Counted from the first letter of the stretch, positions 19,456 to 29,017 are shown. The stretch: DNA of 64,000 nt from Prochlorococcus sp. AG-347-L21 (GCA_003278875.1 QCCQ01000002.1:62001-126000); one strand, 5' to 3'. Notes: generated by a model not told the origin, from the sequence alone. Numbers and translations are program-made.

Positions 19456-19638
19456 TTAGTAATCTCTATTAAAGTCAGATGGACTACCCGTTAAAGAACA
19501 TACCACCGACTCCTCATTTTTCATTTCCTTGACCTCAACAATTGGTCTTCCCATTTTCTTCAGAACCTCAATATCTTGAATGGTTTGACATCTGGCTATT
19601 ATGTTTCCTTGTTTATCAAAACAGCTGTAAAAATTCAT
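19456..19638 (-). CDS. Small protein of unknown function
   Basis: 60 residues, MNFYSCFDKQGNIIARCQTIQDIEVLKKMGRPIVEVKEM..., soluble, with three cysteines. The beta-alpha-beta look (FYSCFDKQGNIIARC then QDIEVLKKMG) suggests a small folded domain. I do not recognise the family. It is located between two well-defined features (bidirectional terminator and obgE) and transcribed toward cp12. Confidence 0.6.
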   Translation of the reverse strand: MNFYSCFDKQGNIIARCQTIQDIEVLKKMGRPIVEVKEMKNEESVVCSLTGSPSDFNRDY

Positions 19639-19724
19639 ATTGTGTTTAAAGTAGTATCTTATTTATGGCTAATTTTCACTATTAAATCAAGTATATTTTT
19701 CTACAAAAAAATTTTAAATTCAAG

Positions 19725-20708
19725 TTAGATCCTTTTCCATACTTCAGAAAGCAGTGAAGATAAACCTTTTTTTAAAGATGAAGAAATAACTAAAACTTTC
19801 TTTTTAGATAGATCCTCTAACTTTTTTATGATTATTTTCAAATAATCATCATCTACAAGTTCCATTTTATTTAATACTATTAATCTTTCTTTATCTAAAA
19901 GACCTTTCCCATATTTTTTTAATTCCTTCTCAATTATCTCAAAATCATGAATAGGATTTTCTGCAATTGAATCAATTAAGTGTACAAGTATCTTCGTCCT
20001 TTGGATATGCCTCAAAAAATCATGCCCTAAACCTACCCCATCAGCGGCCCCAGATATTAATCCAGGAATATCCGCAAAAAGACAACCGTTCCCATCTATT
20101 TTTCTCACTACACCTAAGTTAGGTATTAAAGTTGTGAAAGGATAATTTGCGATTTTTGGACGGGCAGATGATAAAACGGAAATTAAAGTACTTTTCCCTG
20201 CATTTGGGAGGCCTATAATCCCAACTTCTGCAAGGAGTTTAAGTTCTAATTGAACCTCCCATATCTCACCATCTTTACCTTCAGTAAATGATTCTGGGGC
20301 TCTATTTTGATTACTTAAATAGTAAGCATTACCATGTCCACCTTTTCCTCCAATAGCAATAGTTAAACTTTCTTTATCTTTAGTTAAGTCTCCTAAAATA
20401 ATGCCGGTTTTAATATCCCTTATTTCTGTACCGCAGGGAACTTTAATGATTGTATCCTCGCCTGAAGCACCTGATCTCTTATTAGGACCTCCTTTGGATC
20501 CATCTTCAGCAATTATTTCGCGTTTGAATTTGAAATCTAATAATGTTTGAAGATTATTATCAGCCATCAAAATTATTGAACCCCCTCTGCCACCATTTCC
20601 CCCCGAAGGTCCTCCAGCAGGAACGAATTTTTCTCTTCTGAATGAAACTATTCCATTACCACCTTTTCCAGCTTTTAGAATAATGTTTGCTTGATCAATA
20701 AATTGCAC
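19725..20708 (-). CDS. obgE: GTPase ObgE/CgtA
   Basis: Ribosome-associated GTPase involved in 50S maturation and stress response. The N-terminal glycine-rich Obg domain ([26 protein letters not shown]) covers about residues 1-160, followed by the G domain with P-loop GLPNAGKST, switch [12 protein letters not shown]3 DIPGLI and NKMEL. 327 residues; the C-terminal OCT domain of some homologues is absent, as is common in cyanobacteria. Confidence 0.96.
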   Translation of the reverse strand: MQFIDQANIILKAGKGGNGIVSFRREKFVPAGGPSGGNGGRGGSIILMADNNLQTLLDFKFKREIIAEDGSKGGPNKRSGASGEDTIIKVPCGTEIRDIKTGIILGDLTKDKESLTIAIGGKGGHGNAYYLSNQNRAPESFTEGKDGEIWEVQLELKLLAEVGIIGLPNAGKSTLISVLSSARPKIANYPFTTLIPNLGVVRKIDGNGCLFADIPGLISGAADGVGLGHDFLRHIQRTKILVHLIDSIAENPIHDFEIIEKELKKYGKGLLDKERLIVLNKMELVDDDYLKIIIKKLEDLSKKKVLVISSSLKKGLSSLLSEVWKRI

Positions 20709-20749
20709 TTAATACACTTATTAAATTGTTTTCTAGGTATTTTTAAATT

Positions 20750-23161
20750 TTATTTTATCCACGCAATACTGCAACCAGGTCCACCCTCGTTGTTGGCAGC
20801 ATCTTCGATTTTATCAACATAATTTAAACCTGATAACCAATTTCTTAATCCTTTTTTTAATTTCCCTGTTCCAATTCCATGAACAATCCATAGCGGTCCA
20901 TGAAATTTTCTAATTTTCTCTTCAATAATTATTTCAGCTTCATGAACTCTTAGCCCTCTTACATCAATTGTATTTTTACTCGTTCTAATTTTAGAAAAAG
21001 AAAAATCTTCTCTTGAAGACTTGATCTCAATTTTTGAACTTTTGAAATTAGGTTTTTCTCCATTAATACCTTCAAATTCATTTAAAGATAATGTGCTTCT
21101 GAATGAACCACATTTAACTTCGTAAAAACCACCTTTTTTATCTAAATCTACAATTTGTCCCGTACTATTTAGACTTTTAATTTTTACAAAATCGCCTACC
21201 TGAGGATTCCATGATATTGACTTTTTCAATTCTTTTTGGGATAGATGTTCCGTCTCAATTTCCTTTAATCTTTTTCCAATAATTCTTGTATCCTCTCCAT
21301 TAACATTTTTATCTCTTAATTTTTTAATCAAATATATTACCTCTTTTTTAGCGGATACAATATGTTTTGATAATTTAGACCTTTCAATTTCCTGTATTTT
21401 TTCAGCATTTTTTCTTTGATATTCATAATTTCTCTGCAGTTCATCATGTAATATTTCAGTCCTTGCAATCAGTTCTGCAGCCTTTTCAGCAGAATTTTGT
21501 TGTTTAATCCTCTCTTCTTCAAGTCCTTTAATAATATTGTTAATATTATCAACTTCTTTTGGCTTTAGATAATTTGCAGCTTCATTGAGTATGCTTTCAT
21601 CGAGGCCGATTCTCTTTGAAATTGACAAAGCATTACTTCTCCCAGGAATTCCCCAGTTGAGTATATATTTTGGCCTCAAAGAATCCTCATCAAAAGCAAC
21701 TGATACGTTTTCAAATCTGGAGTCATTATATTTTAAAGCCTTAATATCTCCATAATGTGTAGTTGCTAAAGTGATATCAGATTTATTTGCAAATTCTTTT
21801 AATAAAGCCATCGCAAGAGCACTTCCTTCATGAGGATCTGTACCAGACCCAATTTCATCTAACAAAACAACTGATAATCCTTTCCTCTTATCAAGTGAAT
21901 CTAAAATCTCTTTTATTCGGGATATATGCCCACTAAAAGTAGATAAATTTTCCTCTAATGATTGATTATCTCCTATATCCACATATATATTTGGACAAAA
22001 AGGGATAATAGGATTATTAGTCGAGGGTATCAATAATCCTGCTCTAGCCATAAGCAAAGACAAGCCCAAACCTTTTAAAGCTGCCGTTTTACCTCCAGTA
22101 TTTGGACCTGTAATAGCTACAACCTTAATATTTCTATTTATATGAAAATCGACAGCCACTGGAGGAGGAGCTCCTTTTTTCTTATGTTCCCAAATCAATA
22201 ACGGATGAGAAAAACCAATTAAAGAAATAATGGGACTTTTATCAAACGTAGGAATTTTGCCTCCGATCCATTTCGAATATCTTGAACGAGTTAGCGCATT
22301 TTCTAATCTCAATAAAATGGATGCCATTTCAATAAGATTTTCTGAATTATCACTAATAACTTGAGACCATTTCTTAAGTAATTTAAATTCTTCTGCTGTT
22401 ATTCTAGCCTCTAAAGAAGCAATCTTATTACCTTTAATTACTACACTATCAGGTTCAAAATATACTGTATTTCCTGAAGATGAAGAGTCATGAATTATGC
22501 CTTTAAATTTATCTACATAGTTAACTTTCACTGCTAAAACTGGCCTACCATATCGATCTCCAATAGTAGTATCTTGCAAAAAAGCTAAATTCTTTTGAAT
22601 AAATTTCTCAACTAATATTTTTCTTTCAAGTTTCTTAGATAATAATTCTTTTCTAAGAATAGATAGTTCATTACTAGCATTGTCTGAAATCCTTCCATTA
22701 GATTCAATACTTTTTTTAAAAATCGTTTCGATATTCTGATGATCAATTAAATTTTTTGTAAATGATGAGATATAGGGTCTTTGTTCAAAATCTAATAAGA
22801 TTTTTTTTAAATTTCTAGCTGCAGCAATTGTTTTCGCTATTTCTAACAATTCAGAAGATGAAATAACACCTCCCTTAGAACAAATTTCAATATTTCTACT
22901 GATATCAAAAACTCCAGAAAAACTAATTGATTTATCTAAATTACTTTCTAGCTCAGTTATCTCAACAGTTTCATTCAAAAGCATTTTAGATGCTTCGTAT
23001 TCTGAAGGAATGCCAAAACTTAAAATTGCTCTTTTACCCATTTCCGTTGAGGCGAATAAAGATAAATGCATTTTTAATGAATCCCACTCTAAAAGGTTTA
23101 TAGATTCTTCTTCTAAGGTTTTTTCTGAATATGATTTTTTAGAATAACTTTTCTCTTGCAT
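20750..23161 (-). CDS. mutS2: Endonuclease MutS2
   Basis: 803 residues. Contains the MutS-type ATPase domain (TGPNTGGKTAALKGLG Walker A near residue 350, LLDEIGSGTDPHEGSAL Walker B), a long coiled coil about 520-620, and a C-terminal Smr nuclease domain (DVRGLRVHEAE...WIVHGIGTGKLKKGLRNWL). MutS2 lacks the mismatch-recognition domain; roles known for the family are suppression of homologous recombination and rescue of collided ribosomes. It sits upstream of obgE on the same strand, 41 bp away. Confidence 0.96.
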   Translation of the reverse strand: MQEKSYSKKSYSEKTLEEESINLLEWDSLKMHLSLFASTEMGKRAILSFGIPSEYEASKMLLNETVEITELESNLDKSISFSGVFDISRNIEICSKGGVISSSELLEIAKTIAAARNLKKILLDFEQRPYISSFTKNLIDHQNIETIFKKSIESNGRISDNASNELSILRKELLSKKLERKILVEKFIQKNLAFLQDTTIGDRYGRPVLAVKVNYVDKFKGIIHDSSSSGNTVYFEPDSVVIKGNKIASLEARITAEEFKLLKKWSQVISDNSENLIEMASILLRLENALTRSRYSKWIGGKIPTFDKSPIISLIGFSHPLLIWEHKKKGAPPPVAVDFHINRNIKVVAITGPNTGGKTAALKGLGLSLLMARAGLLIPSTNNPIIPFCPNIYVDIGDNQSLEENLSTFSGHISRIKEILDSLDKRKGLSVVLLDEIGSGTDPHEGSALAMALLKEFANKSDITLATTHYGDIKALKYNDSRFENVSVAFDEDSLRPKYILNWGIPGRSNALSISKRIGLDESILNEAANYLKPKEVDNINNIIKGLEEERIKQQNSAEKAAELIARTEILHDELQRNYEYQRKNAEKIQEIERSKLSKHIVSAKKEVIYLIKKLRDKNVNGEDTRIIGKRLKEIETEHLSQKELKKSISWNPQVGDFVKIKSLNSTGQIVDLDKKGGFYEVKCGSFRSTLSLNEFEGINGEKPNFKSSKIEIKSSREDFSFSKIRTSKNTIDVRGLRVHEAEIIIEEKIRKFHGPLWIVHGIGTGKLKKGLRNWLSGLNYVDKIEDAANNEGGPGCSIAWIK

Positions 23162-23170
23162 AAAAAAGAA

Positions 23171-23557
23171 TCAAACATTCGATTGAATCCCTTCAGGAGG
23201 AACATAAAGCATCTCTAGCCAATTCCCTTCAGTATCCTTCATGTAAAAAGATGCTGTTCCATCTCTATGTTCATGTAAAGGCCCAACTTTTACACCAGAA
23301 TTTTTTAAATCATTTTGAATATCTTCCACTTCTTTTTTATTTTCAAAATGAAAAGCAAAGTGAGGTCCCGCAGCTTTGTAGCTAGGGCCTAACAACGCAA
23401 GTCCATCTTTCCCTTTACCAGCTTCTAAATAAGACCAATCTTTATCGTCCCAAACTAAATTCATACCAAGCTTAATATAAAAAGATTTCGCCCTTTCGAG
23501 ATTCTCTACTCTAAGTGCAATGTGACCAATCCTATTTACTCTTTGTGAAAACTTCAA
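23171..23557 (-). CDS. Glyoxalase/VOC superfamily protein
   Basis: 128 residues, vicinal-oxygen-chelate fold: RIGHIALRVENLERAKSFYIKLGM at the start and DPEGN-like KDTEGNWLEMLYVP at the end. Possible metal ligands are His in the first block, His/Glu in the middle (HFAFHFEN) and Glu in WLEMLY. The length is that of a single-module lactoylglutathione lyase or dioxygenase, but the substrate cannot be read from the sequence. Directly upstream of mutS2 on the same strand (9 bp). Confidence 0.78.
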   Translation of the reverse strand: MKFSQRVNRIGHIALRVENLERAKSFYIKLGMNLVWDDKDWSYLEAGKGKDGLALLGPSYKAAGPHFAFHFENKKEVEDIQNDLKNSGVKVGPLHEHRDGTASFYMKDTEGNWLEMLYVPPEGIQSNV

Positions 23558-23619
23558 AACAAAGCAGTTAATTTAATACTCACTTTAGAATAAACCAAAT
23601 TTTTGTTAATAATGAGTTT

Positions 23620-24621
23620 TTAAGTATCCTTCAACCATTGAGATGCATCACAAGCATGATAAGTGAGTATCAATTTTGCTCCTGCTCTTTTAAAACTAAG
23701 CAATGTTTCTAATACTATATCTTTTTCATTAATCCAGTTCTTCATAGCGGCAGACTTTACCATCGCATACTCCCCACTAACGTTGTATGCAGCTATTGGT
23801 TTATTTGAAAAAGTGCTTAATCTATAAACAATATCCAAGTATGAAATCCCTGGTTTTACCATCAAAATATCAGCTCCTTCATACTGATCCAATGCAGATT
23901 CAATTAAAGCCTCTTTTGAATTGGCAGGGTCCATTTGATATGTAGACTTATTGTCTGGAATTATTTTTTTACTATTCTCTCTAGGAGCCGAATCTAAAGC
24001 AGTTCTAAATGGCCCATAATAAGCAGATGAATATTTTGCTGTGTAACTAATAATACCTACATCACTAAATCCTTGACTATCAAGAGCAGCTCTGATCGCA
24101 CCAACTCTCCCATCCATCATGTCACTAGGGCCAATAAAATCTGCTCCAGCTCTTGCTTGTGTTAAAGCTTGTTTTTTTAAAATTTCGATTGTTTCGTCGT
24201 TTAATATTTTTCCAGTTTCATCAACTAATCCATCATGACCATCACAAGAGTATGGGTCCAAGGCAACATCTGTCATTATTGCCATTTCTGGAATCTCTTT
24301 TTTTAATATCTGAATAGCTTTAGGAATTAAACCGTCTTCATTAAAACATTCTGCTCCATCTTCAGTCTTTAAATTATCGTTAATTTTTGGGAAAAGAACC
24401 ACACACCTTATTCCCAATTCCCATGCCCTAGTAACCTCCTTTATTAAGCCATTAATATCCCATCTATAAGTTCCAGGCATTGCTGAAATTTCCTCTTTAA
24501 AATCTTTTTCATGAATAAATAATGGATATATAAAGTCAGATGCCGTTAGATGGTTTTCTCTAACCATTTCTCTAATTGCTTCATTTCTTCTTAATCTTCT
24601 AGGACGAATAATCGAATTCAT
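23620..24621 (-). CDS. hemB: Delta-aminolevulinic acid dehydratase (porphobilinogen synthase)
   Basis: Condenses two 5-aminolevulinate molecules to porphobilinogen for chlorophyll, heme and cobalamin. 333 residues, full length. Schiff-base region MVKPGISYLDIV, and ADFIGPSDMMDGRVGAIR as the family signature. The metal-site block reads DVALDPYSCDGHDG, closer to the plant Mg-type Asp-rich site than to the three-cysteine zinc site. It is transcribed divergently from the sulP-sbtA-sbtB operon with a 222 bp gap that holds a perfect palindrome. Confidence 0.97.
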   Translation of the reverse strand: MNSIIRPRRLRRNEAIREMVRENHLTASDFIYPLFIHEKDFKEEISAMPGTYRWDINGLIKEVTRAWELGIRCVVLFPKINDNLKTEDGAECFNEDGLIPKAIQILKKEIPEMAIMTDVALDPYSCDGHDGLVDETGKILNDETIEILKKQALTQARAGADFIGPSDMMDGRVGAIRAALDSQGFSDVGIISYTAKYSSAYYGPFRTALDSAPRENSKKIIPDNKSTYQMDPANSKEALIESALDQYEGADILMVKPGISYLDIVYRLSTFSNKPIAAYNVSGEYAMVKSAAMKNWINEKDIVLETLLSFKRAGAKLILTYHACDASQWLKDT

Positions 24622-24681
24622 TTGAATATAATTTAAATTGAAAAATAGTTATCTAATAGATTAATAGCTTGCCTCGCACAT

Positions 24682-24702
24682 AAATCAATCAGAGATTGAT
24701 TT
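24682..24702. promoter_or_regulatory. Perfect 9-bp inverted repeat in the hemB / sulP intergenic region
   Basis: AAATCAATC-AGA-GATTGATTT is a 21-bp palindrome with 9 perfectly matched pairs and a 3-nt centre. It lies 61 bp upstream of the hemB start and 142 bp upstream of the sulP start, between divergent transcripts. No T-tract follows it, and it is not at the end of a gene, so it reads as a candidate operator for a dimeric regulator rather than a terminator. The rest of the 222 bp gap shows a possible sulP -10 (TAATAT, 24802-24807) and nothing else I can support. Confidence 0.5.
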
Positions 24703-24830
24703 TGTTCAGGAAAATTAACTTAAATTCTTTTAAAGAAAAAAAAAAGTTACAAAAATATTTTGCACAATCTTCATTTTTCACAAATTTACGTCATTAAGAG
24801 ATAATATCTTCTAGTTAAGTATTTATTTTA

Positions 24831-24846
24831 AAGGAGATCATCTTTG
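24831..24846 (+). promoter_or_regulatory. Shine-Dalgarno sequence fixing the TTG start of sulP
   Basis: AAGGAGAT is placed seven nt upstream of a TTG at 24844-24846 and no nearby ATG is in frame until residue-level conservation begins. Strong Shine-Dalgarno sequences are rare in this window, so this one supports the TTG initiation. Confidence 0.75.
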
Positions 24847-26499
24847 CAAATAATTAATGGATTTCATTTAAAAAATGTAAGAGGCGATATTCTTGGAGGC
24901 ATCACAGCTGCAGTAGTGGCTTTACCTCTCGCTCTTGCTTTTGGTAATGCTGCGTTAGGGCCTGGCGGAGCAATTTATGGATTATACGGAGCAGTAGTAG
25001 TTGGTTTTTTAGCAGCATTATTTGGCGGAACACCTGCTCAAGTTAGTGGACCTACTGGTCCAATGAGCGTAACTGTTGCAGGTGTAGTAGCAGGCTTAGC
25101 AGCAGTTGGGGTTCCACGAGATCTTTCTGCAGGACAAATTTTACCTTTAGTTATGGCAGCAGTAGTAATTGGCGGCTTACTGCAAATATTATTTGGGATT
25201 CTAAAACTAGGTAAATATATCACTTTAGTTCCATATTCTGTTGTTTCAGGATTTATGTCTGGTATTGGAGTAATAATCATTGCGCTTCAGATTGGACCAT
25301 TACTTGGAATTAGCACTCGAGGTGGAGTAGTCGAATCTTTAACTACTGTTTTTTCAAACTTCCAGCCCAATGGTGCTGCTATTGGAGTAGCAATAATGAC
25401 ATTAGGTATAGTATTTCTTACTCCTAGAAAAATAAGCCAGTGGGTTCCTTCTCCTCTCTTAGCCCTATTAATAGTTACCCCAATATCAATATTAATTTTT
25501 GGAGATGGAGCTATTGATAGAATTGGAGAAATCCCAAGGGGAGTTCCATCTTTAAATTTCCCAAGTTTTAATCAATATTTCCCAATTATTTTCAAAGCAG
25601 GATTAGTACTAGCAGTACTTGGCGCAATTGACTCCTTACTGACATCTCTAGTAGCAGACAATATCTCTCAAACAAAACATAATTCTGATAGAGAACTTAT
25701 TGGTCAAGGGATAGGAAATGCTGTTGCAGGTCTGTTTTCAGGTTTACCTGGAGCAGGAGCAACCATGAGAACTGTTATAAATGTTAAATCTGGAGGTTCA
25801 ACTCCAATTTCTGGTATGGTTCACTCGGTTGTGTTGTTGATAGTTTTAGTTGGTGCAGGACCTTTGGCTGAGCAAATACCAACTGCATTGCTAGCAGGAA
25901 TTCTTATAAAAGTAGGACTAGATATTATTGATTGGGGATTCTTGAGGAGGGCTCACAAATTATCTTTAAAAACATCAGTAGTGATGTACGGAGTACTTTT
26001 AATGACTGTTTTTTGGGATTTAATTTGGGCAGTTTTAGTCGGTGTATTTATAGCAAATATGCTCACTATTGATTCAATAACCGAAACTCAACTAGAAGGT
26101 ATGGATGAAGATAATCCTTTATCAAAAGATGAACAAGCTAAAAATGCATTACCCGCTGATGAAAAAGCACTTCTAGATAGATGTTCAGGCGAGGTAATGC
26201 TATTTAGACTTAAAGGACCACTTAGCTTTGGAGCAGCTAAAGGCATATCTGAGAGAATGATGCTTGTAAGAAACTACAAAGTTTTGATATTAGATATCAC
26301 TGATGTACCACGACTTGGAGTTACTGCGACTCTAGCAATAGAGGATATGATGCAAGAAGCAAAAAATAATTCCAGAAAAGCATTTGTTGCGGGTGCTAAT
26401 GAAAAAGTAAAAGATAGATTAGCTAAGTTTGGAGTGGAAGGCATTATTGAAACAAGAAAAGAAGCTTTAGAAACTGCTCTAAATGAAATATCCAAGTAA
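24844..26499 (+). CDS. SulP-family transporter, probable BicA-like bicarbonate transporter
   Basis: 551 residues; N-terminal membrane part with about 10-14 helices, beginning LGGITAAVVALPLALAFG, with SGPTGPMSVTVAGVV. A C-terminal cytoplasmic STAS domain lies at about residues 440-550 (VMLFRLKGPLSFGAAKGIS...VLILDITDVPRLGVTA). SulP proteins move anions such as sulfate or bicarbonate. Position in an operon with sbtA and sbtB makes Na+-dependent HCO3- uptake the best guess; sulfate cannot be excluded. Translation starts at TTG with a strong Shine-Dalgarno. Confidence 0.88.
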   Translation: MQIINGFHLKNVRGDILGGITAAVVALPLALAFGNAALGPGGAIYGLYGAVVVGFLAALFGGTPAQVSGPTGPMSVTVAGVVAGLAAVGVPRDLSAGQILPLVMAAVVIGGLLQILFGILKLGKYITLVPYSVVSGFMSGIGVIIIALQIGPLLGISTRGGVVESLTTVFSNFQPNGAAIGVAIMTLGIVFLTPRKISQWVPSPLLALLIVTPISILIFGDGAIDRIGEIPRGVPSLNFPSFNQYFPIIFKAGLVLAVLGAIDSLLTSLVADNISQTKHNSDRELIGQGIGNAVAGLFSGLPGAGATMRTVINVKSGGSTPISGMVHSVVLLIVLVGAGPLAEQIPTALLAGILIKVGLDIIDWGFLRRAHKLSLKTSVVMYGVLLMTVFWDLIWAVLVGVFIANMLTIDSITETQLEGMDEDNPLSKDEQAKNALPADEKALLDRCSGEVMLFRLKGPLSFGAAKGISERMMLVRNYKVLILDITDVPRLGVTATLAIEDMMQEAKNNSRKAFVAGANEKVKDRLAKFGVEGIIETRKEALETALNEISK

Positions 26500-26502
26500 T
26501 TT

Positions 26503-27501
26503 ATGGAAATAAATCCAATTCTGCAAAATGTATTAGCCCCGCCAGTTCTTTTCTTTTTAATTGGAGCAATATCGGTACTCTTTAAATCTGATTTAGAGAT
26601 ACCAGCTCCATTACCTAAACTCTTCTCCTTATATCTTCTCCTAGCTATTGGATTTAAAGGAGGTATAGAGATACAGAAAAGTGGGTTTACTGATCAAGTA
26701 TTGCCAACTTTAAGTGCTGCAATACTGATGTCACTTGTAATCCCGCTGATTGGATTTTTTATTTTAAGATTTAAGTTTGATGTCTTTAATTCAGCAGCAA
26801 TAGCAGCAGCATACGGTTCAATTAGTGCTGTTACATTTATTTCAGCAGAAAGTTTTTTGGAAAGTCAAAAAATAGCCTTTGATGGGTTTATGGTTGGCGC
26901 CTTAGCTTTAATGGAATCGCCTGCAATAATTGTTGGATTATTACTTGTGAAATTTGCAGCTCCCAAAAATAGACCAAAATCAAGAAAAATGCATCTAAGC
27001 GCAATATTACACGAATCACTTTTGAATGGATCAGTTTATTTATTGCTCTCAAGCTTAATTGTAGGATTTCTCACTGCTTCCAGTAATCCCTCAGGAATTG
27101 TAAAAATGGAGCCTTTTACTGGACAATTATTCTATGGAGCAGAATGCTTCTTCTTGTTAGATATGGGAATAGTCGCTGCTCAAAGATTGCCGAGACTGAA
27201 GAATGCGGGTTCTTTCTTGATTGGCTTTGCCATTTTTATGCCTTTGTTTAACGCATTTATTGGTGTTTTCGTTGCAAGATTTTTATCTTTAGGACCTGGC
27301 AACGCACTTTTATTTGTGGTTTTATGTGCAAGCGCCTCTTATTTAGCAGTTCCTGCAGCGATGAGGATGACAGTTCCAGAAGCTAAATCTAGTTATTATA
27401 TTTCAACTACACTAGGTCTAACTTTCCCATTCAATATAGTTCTTGGCATTCCCATATATATGAGTTTAGTAGATACCATTATCCCATTATCCCCTCTATA
27501 A
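26503..27501 (+). CDS. sbtA: Sodium-dependent bicarbonate permease SbtA-like
   Basis: 332-residue integral membrane protein of the Sbt_1 family, about 10 helices in two inverted halves. Characteristic early segments are LLLAIGFKGGIEIQKSG and later AIAAAYGSISAVTFISAESFL. It is expected to import HCO3- with Na+ for the carbon-concentrating mechanism. It starts 3 bp after sulP and ends 2 bp before its PII-like partner, so the three are surely one operon. Confidence 0.88.
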   Translation: MEINPILQNVLAPPVLFFLIGAISVLFKSDLEIPAPLPKLFSLYLLLAIGFKGGIEIQKSGFTDQVLPTLSAAILMSLVIPLIGFFILRFKFDVFNSAAIAAAYGSISAVTFISAESFLESQKIAFDGFMVGALALMESPAIIVGLLLVKFAAPKNRPKSRKMHLSAILHESLLNGSVYLLLSSLIVGFLTASSNPSGIVKMEPFTGQLFYGAECFFLLDMGIVAAQRLPRLKNAGSFLIGFAIFMPLFNAFIGVFVARFLSLGPGNALLFVVLCASASYLAVPAAMRMTVPEAKSSYYISTTLGLTFPFNIVLGIPIYMSLVDTIIPLSPL

Positions 27502-27503
27502 AA

Positions 27504-27785
27504 ATGAAAAGATTAGACTTAATATTTAGTGAAAGAGAACTAGATGCAATTATTAAAACATTAGAAAAAGCTAATGTTCCTGGTTATACAGTTATGAAAC
27601 ATGCTACAGGCAGAGGGCCTGAAAGAGTTGTTACTGAAGATATGGAATTTACAGGATTAGGAGCAAATGCTCATGTAATTGTTTTTTGTGAGCAAGAATT
27701 AATAGATAAAATGAGAGACAACATCAGGGACGATTTAAGCTACTACGGAGGAGTTGCTTATATTTCTGAAGCAACACCCCTTTAA
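27504..27785 (+). CDS. sbtB: PII-like regulatory protein SbtB
   Basis: 93-residue ferredoxin-like PII-fold protein beginning MKRLDLIFSERELDAIIKTLEKANVPGYTVMK, with the T-loop region GRGPERVVTEDMEFTGLGANAH. SbtB trimers bind adenine nucleotides (including cAMP) and regulate SbtA. The C-terminal redox cysteine pair seen in some SbtB proteins is absent here (ends ATPL), so a nucleotide-only switch is expected. The position directly after sbtA supports the call. Confidence 0.88.
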   Translation: MKRLDLIFSERELDAIIKTLEKANVPGYTVMKHATGRGPERVVTEDMEFTGLGANAHVIVFCEQELIDKMRDNIRDDLSYYGGVAYISEATPL

Positions 27786-27807
27786 ATTAAAGATGCAATA
27801 TTTACTT

Positions 27808-28764
27808 TTAAGAATGAATCCAATCTACTCTTATATTTTTTCGACTATTTAAGTATCTATCAATTGACATTGCAGCAATACATCCATCAGAAGCCGCAAC
27901 TACGGCTTGCTTAAAAGGTGTATTTCTTATATCTCCAATAGCCCATACTCCATCAGAGTTTGTAGACATAAAGTCATCAACAATAACACCTCCGTCTTCT
28001 TTTAAAGCAATTTGATCCCCTAAAAAATCAGTAATCGGCTTTGAACCACTCATGTAGACAAATACTCCATCTAAATTTAAATTAATGGGATTTTCTTCTT
28101 GTTTATTTTTTACAACAACCCCATTCACACCCATATCATCACCCAATATTTCCAATAATCTTGTTCTACTCCAATGTTTTATATTTGAATTATCCATCAA
28201 TTCCATTGCTTCCTCATTATCCGATTTAGGATCACTTGATGTAATCCAATGAACAGTAGAAGCAAATTTAGTAAGAACAGTTGCCTCTTCGATAGCCTCC
28301 TTGTTCACTCCAACAACGGCTACTTCTCTATTTTTATAAAAAGCCCCATCACATGTAGCACAATAACTTACTCCTTTACCAAGAAAATCCGCTTCTCCCT
28401 TAAATGATGCAGGCCTACCCATGGCTCCACTTGCGAGTACGAGTGCTTTAGCTTTGAAAGTGCCTTCGGGTGTATAAACCATTTTCCATTCTCCACTAGC
28501 GTCTATTCCGAACACTTGTGCTCTTCTGTAGTCTGTGCCGTATTCCACAGCCTGTTCCCTCATTAGAGTAAGTAATTTCTCCCCACTTATATCAACCGGA
28601 ACACCTGGATAATTAGCTATTTGATGAGTTATTGCTAATGCACCAACAGATGGATTTTTATCTAAAATTACTGTCTTTAAGTTTGATCGAGATGTATAGA
28701 GTGCGCAAGTACATCCTGCTGGGCCTCCTCCGATAATAACTACATCTGACTCAATGATTTCCAA
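27808..28764 (-). CDS. Thioredoxin-reductase-like flavoprotein with degenerate NADPH site
   Basis: 318 residues with the low-Mr thioredoxin reductase layout: FAD motif GGGPAGCTCALYTSRSNL, redox-active CATC in YCATCDGAFYKN (about residues 133-136), and C-terminal FAD motif GVWAIGDIRNTPFKQAVVAASDG. The NADPH-binding signatures are not intact: GxGxxA is VGVNKEAIEEA and the HRRxxxR arginines are replaced by ITSSDP. It may therefore take electrons from something other than NADPH, as known pyridine-nucleotide-independent relatives do (ferredoxin-dependent FFTR, the DTR group). Convergent with sbtB. Confidence 0.8.
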   Translation of the reverse strand: MEIIESDVVIIGGGPAGCTCALYTSRSNLKTVILDKNPSVGALAITHQIANYPGVPVDISGEKLLTLMREQAVEYGTDYRRAQVFGIDASGEWKMVYTPEGTFKAKALVLASGAMGRPASFKGEADFLGKGVSYCATCDGAFYKNREVAVVGVNKEAIEEATVLTKFASTVHWITSSDPKSDNEEAMELMDNSNIKHWSRTRLLEILGDDMGVNGVVVKNKQEENPINLNLDGVFVYMSGSKPITDFLGDQIALKEDGGVIVDDFMSTNSDGVWAIGDIRNTPFKQAVVAASDGCIAAMSIDRYLNSRKNIRVDWIHS

Positions 28765-29017
28765 TTTTTAAAAACTCCTTTTTAGTAGTTAATTAGATGA
28801 GTTCTTGGTTCGATGATATTTTAATGTAAATAACTGAACCTTTCTATAGATATAAGTTAAAAGAAAAAAGAAAAAAAAGCATAATATAGAAACAAACTTA
28901 CATAGGAAAAACATAAACAATTAATTATCAAAGTGATCATTTACGTGAAATGTTCTGTATTGATCTATTATTAGGTCATATCGAAAAATCAATTGCAGTA
29001 GAAACATTATATTTTTC

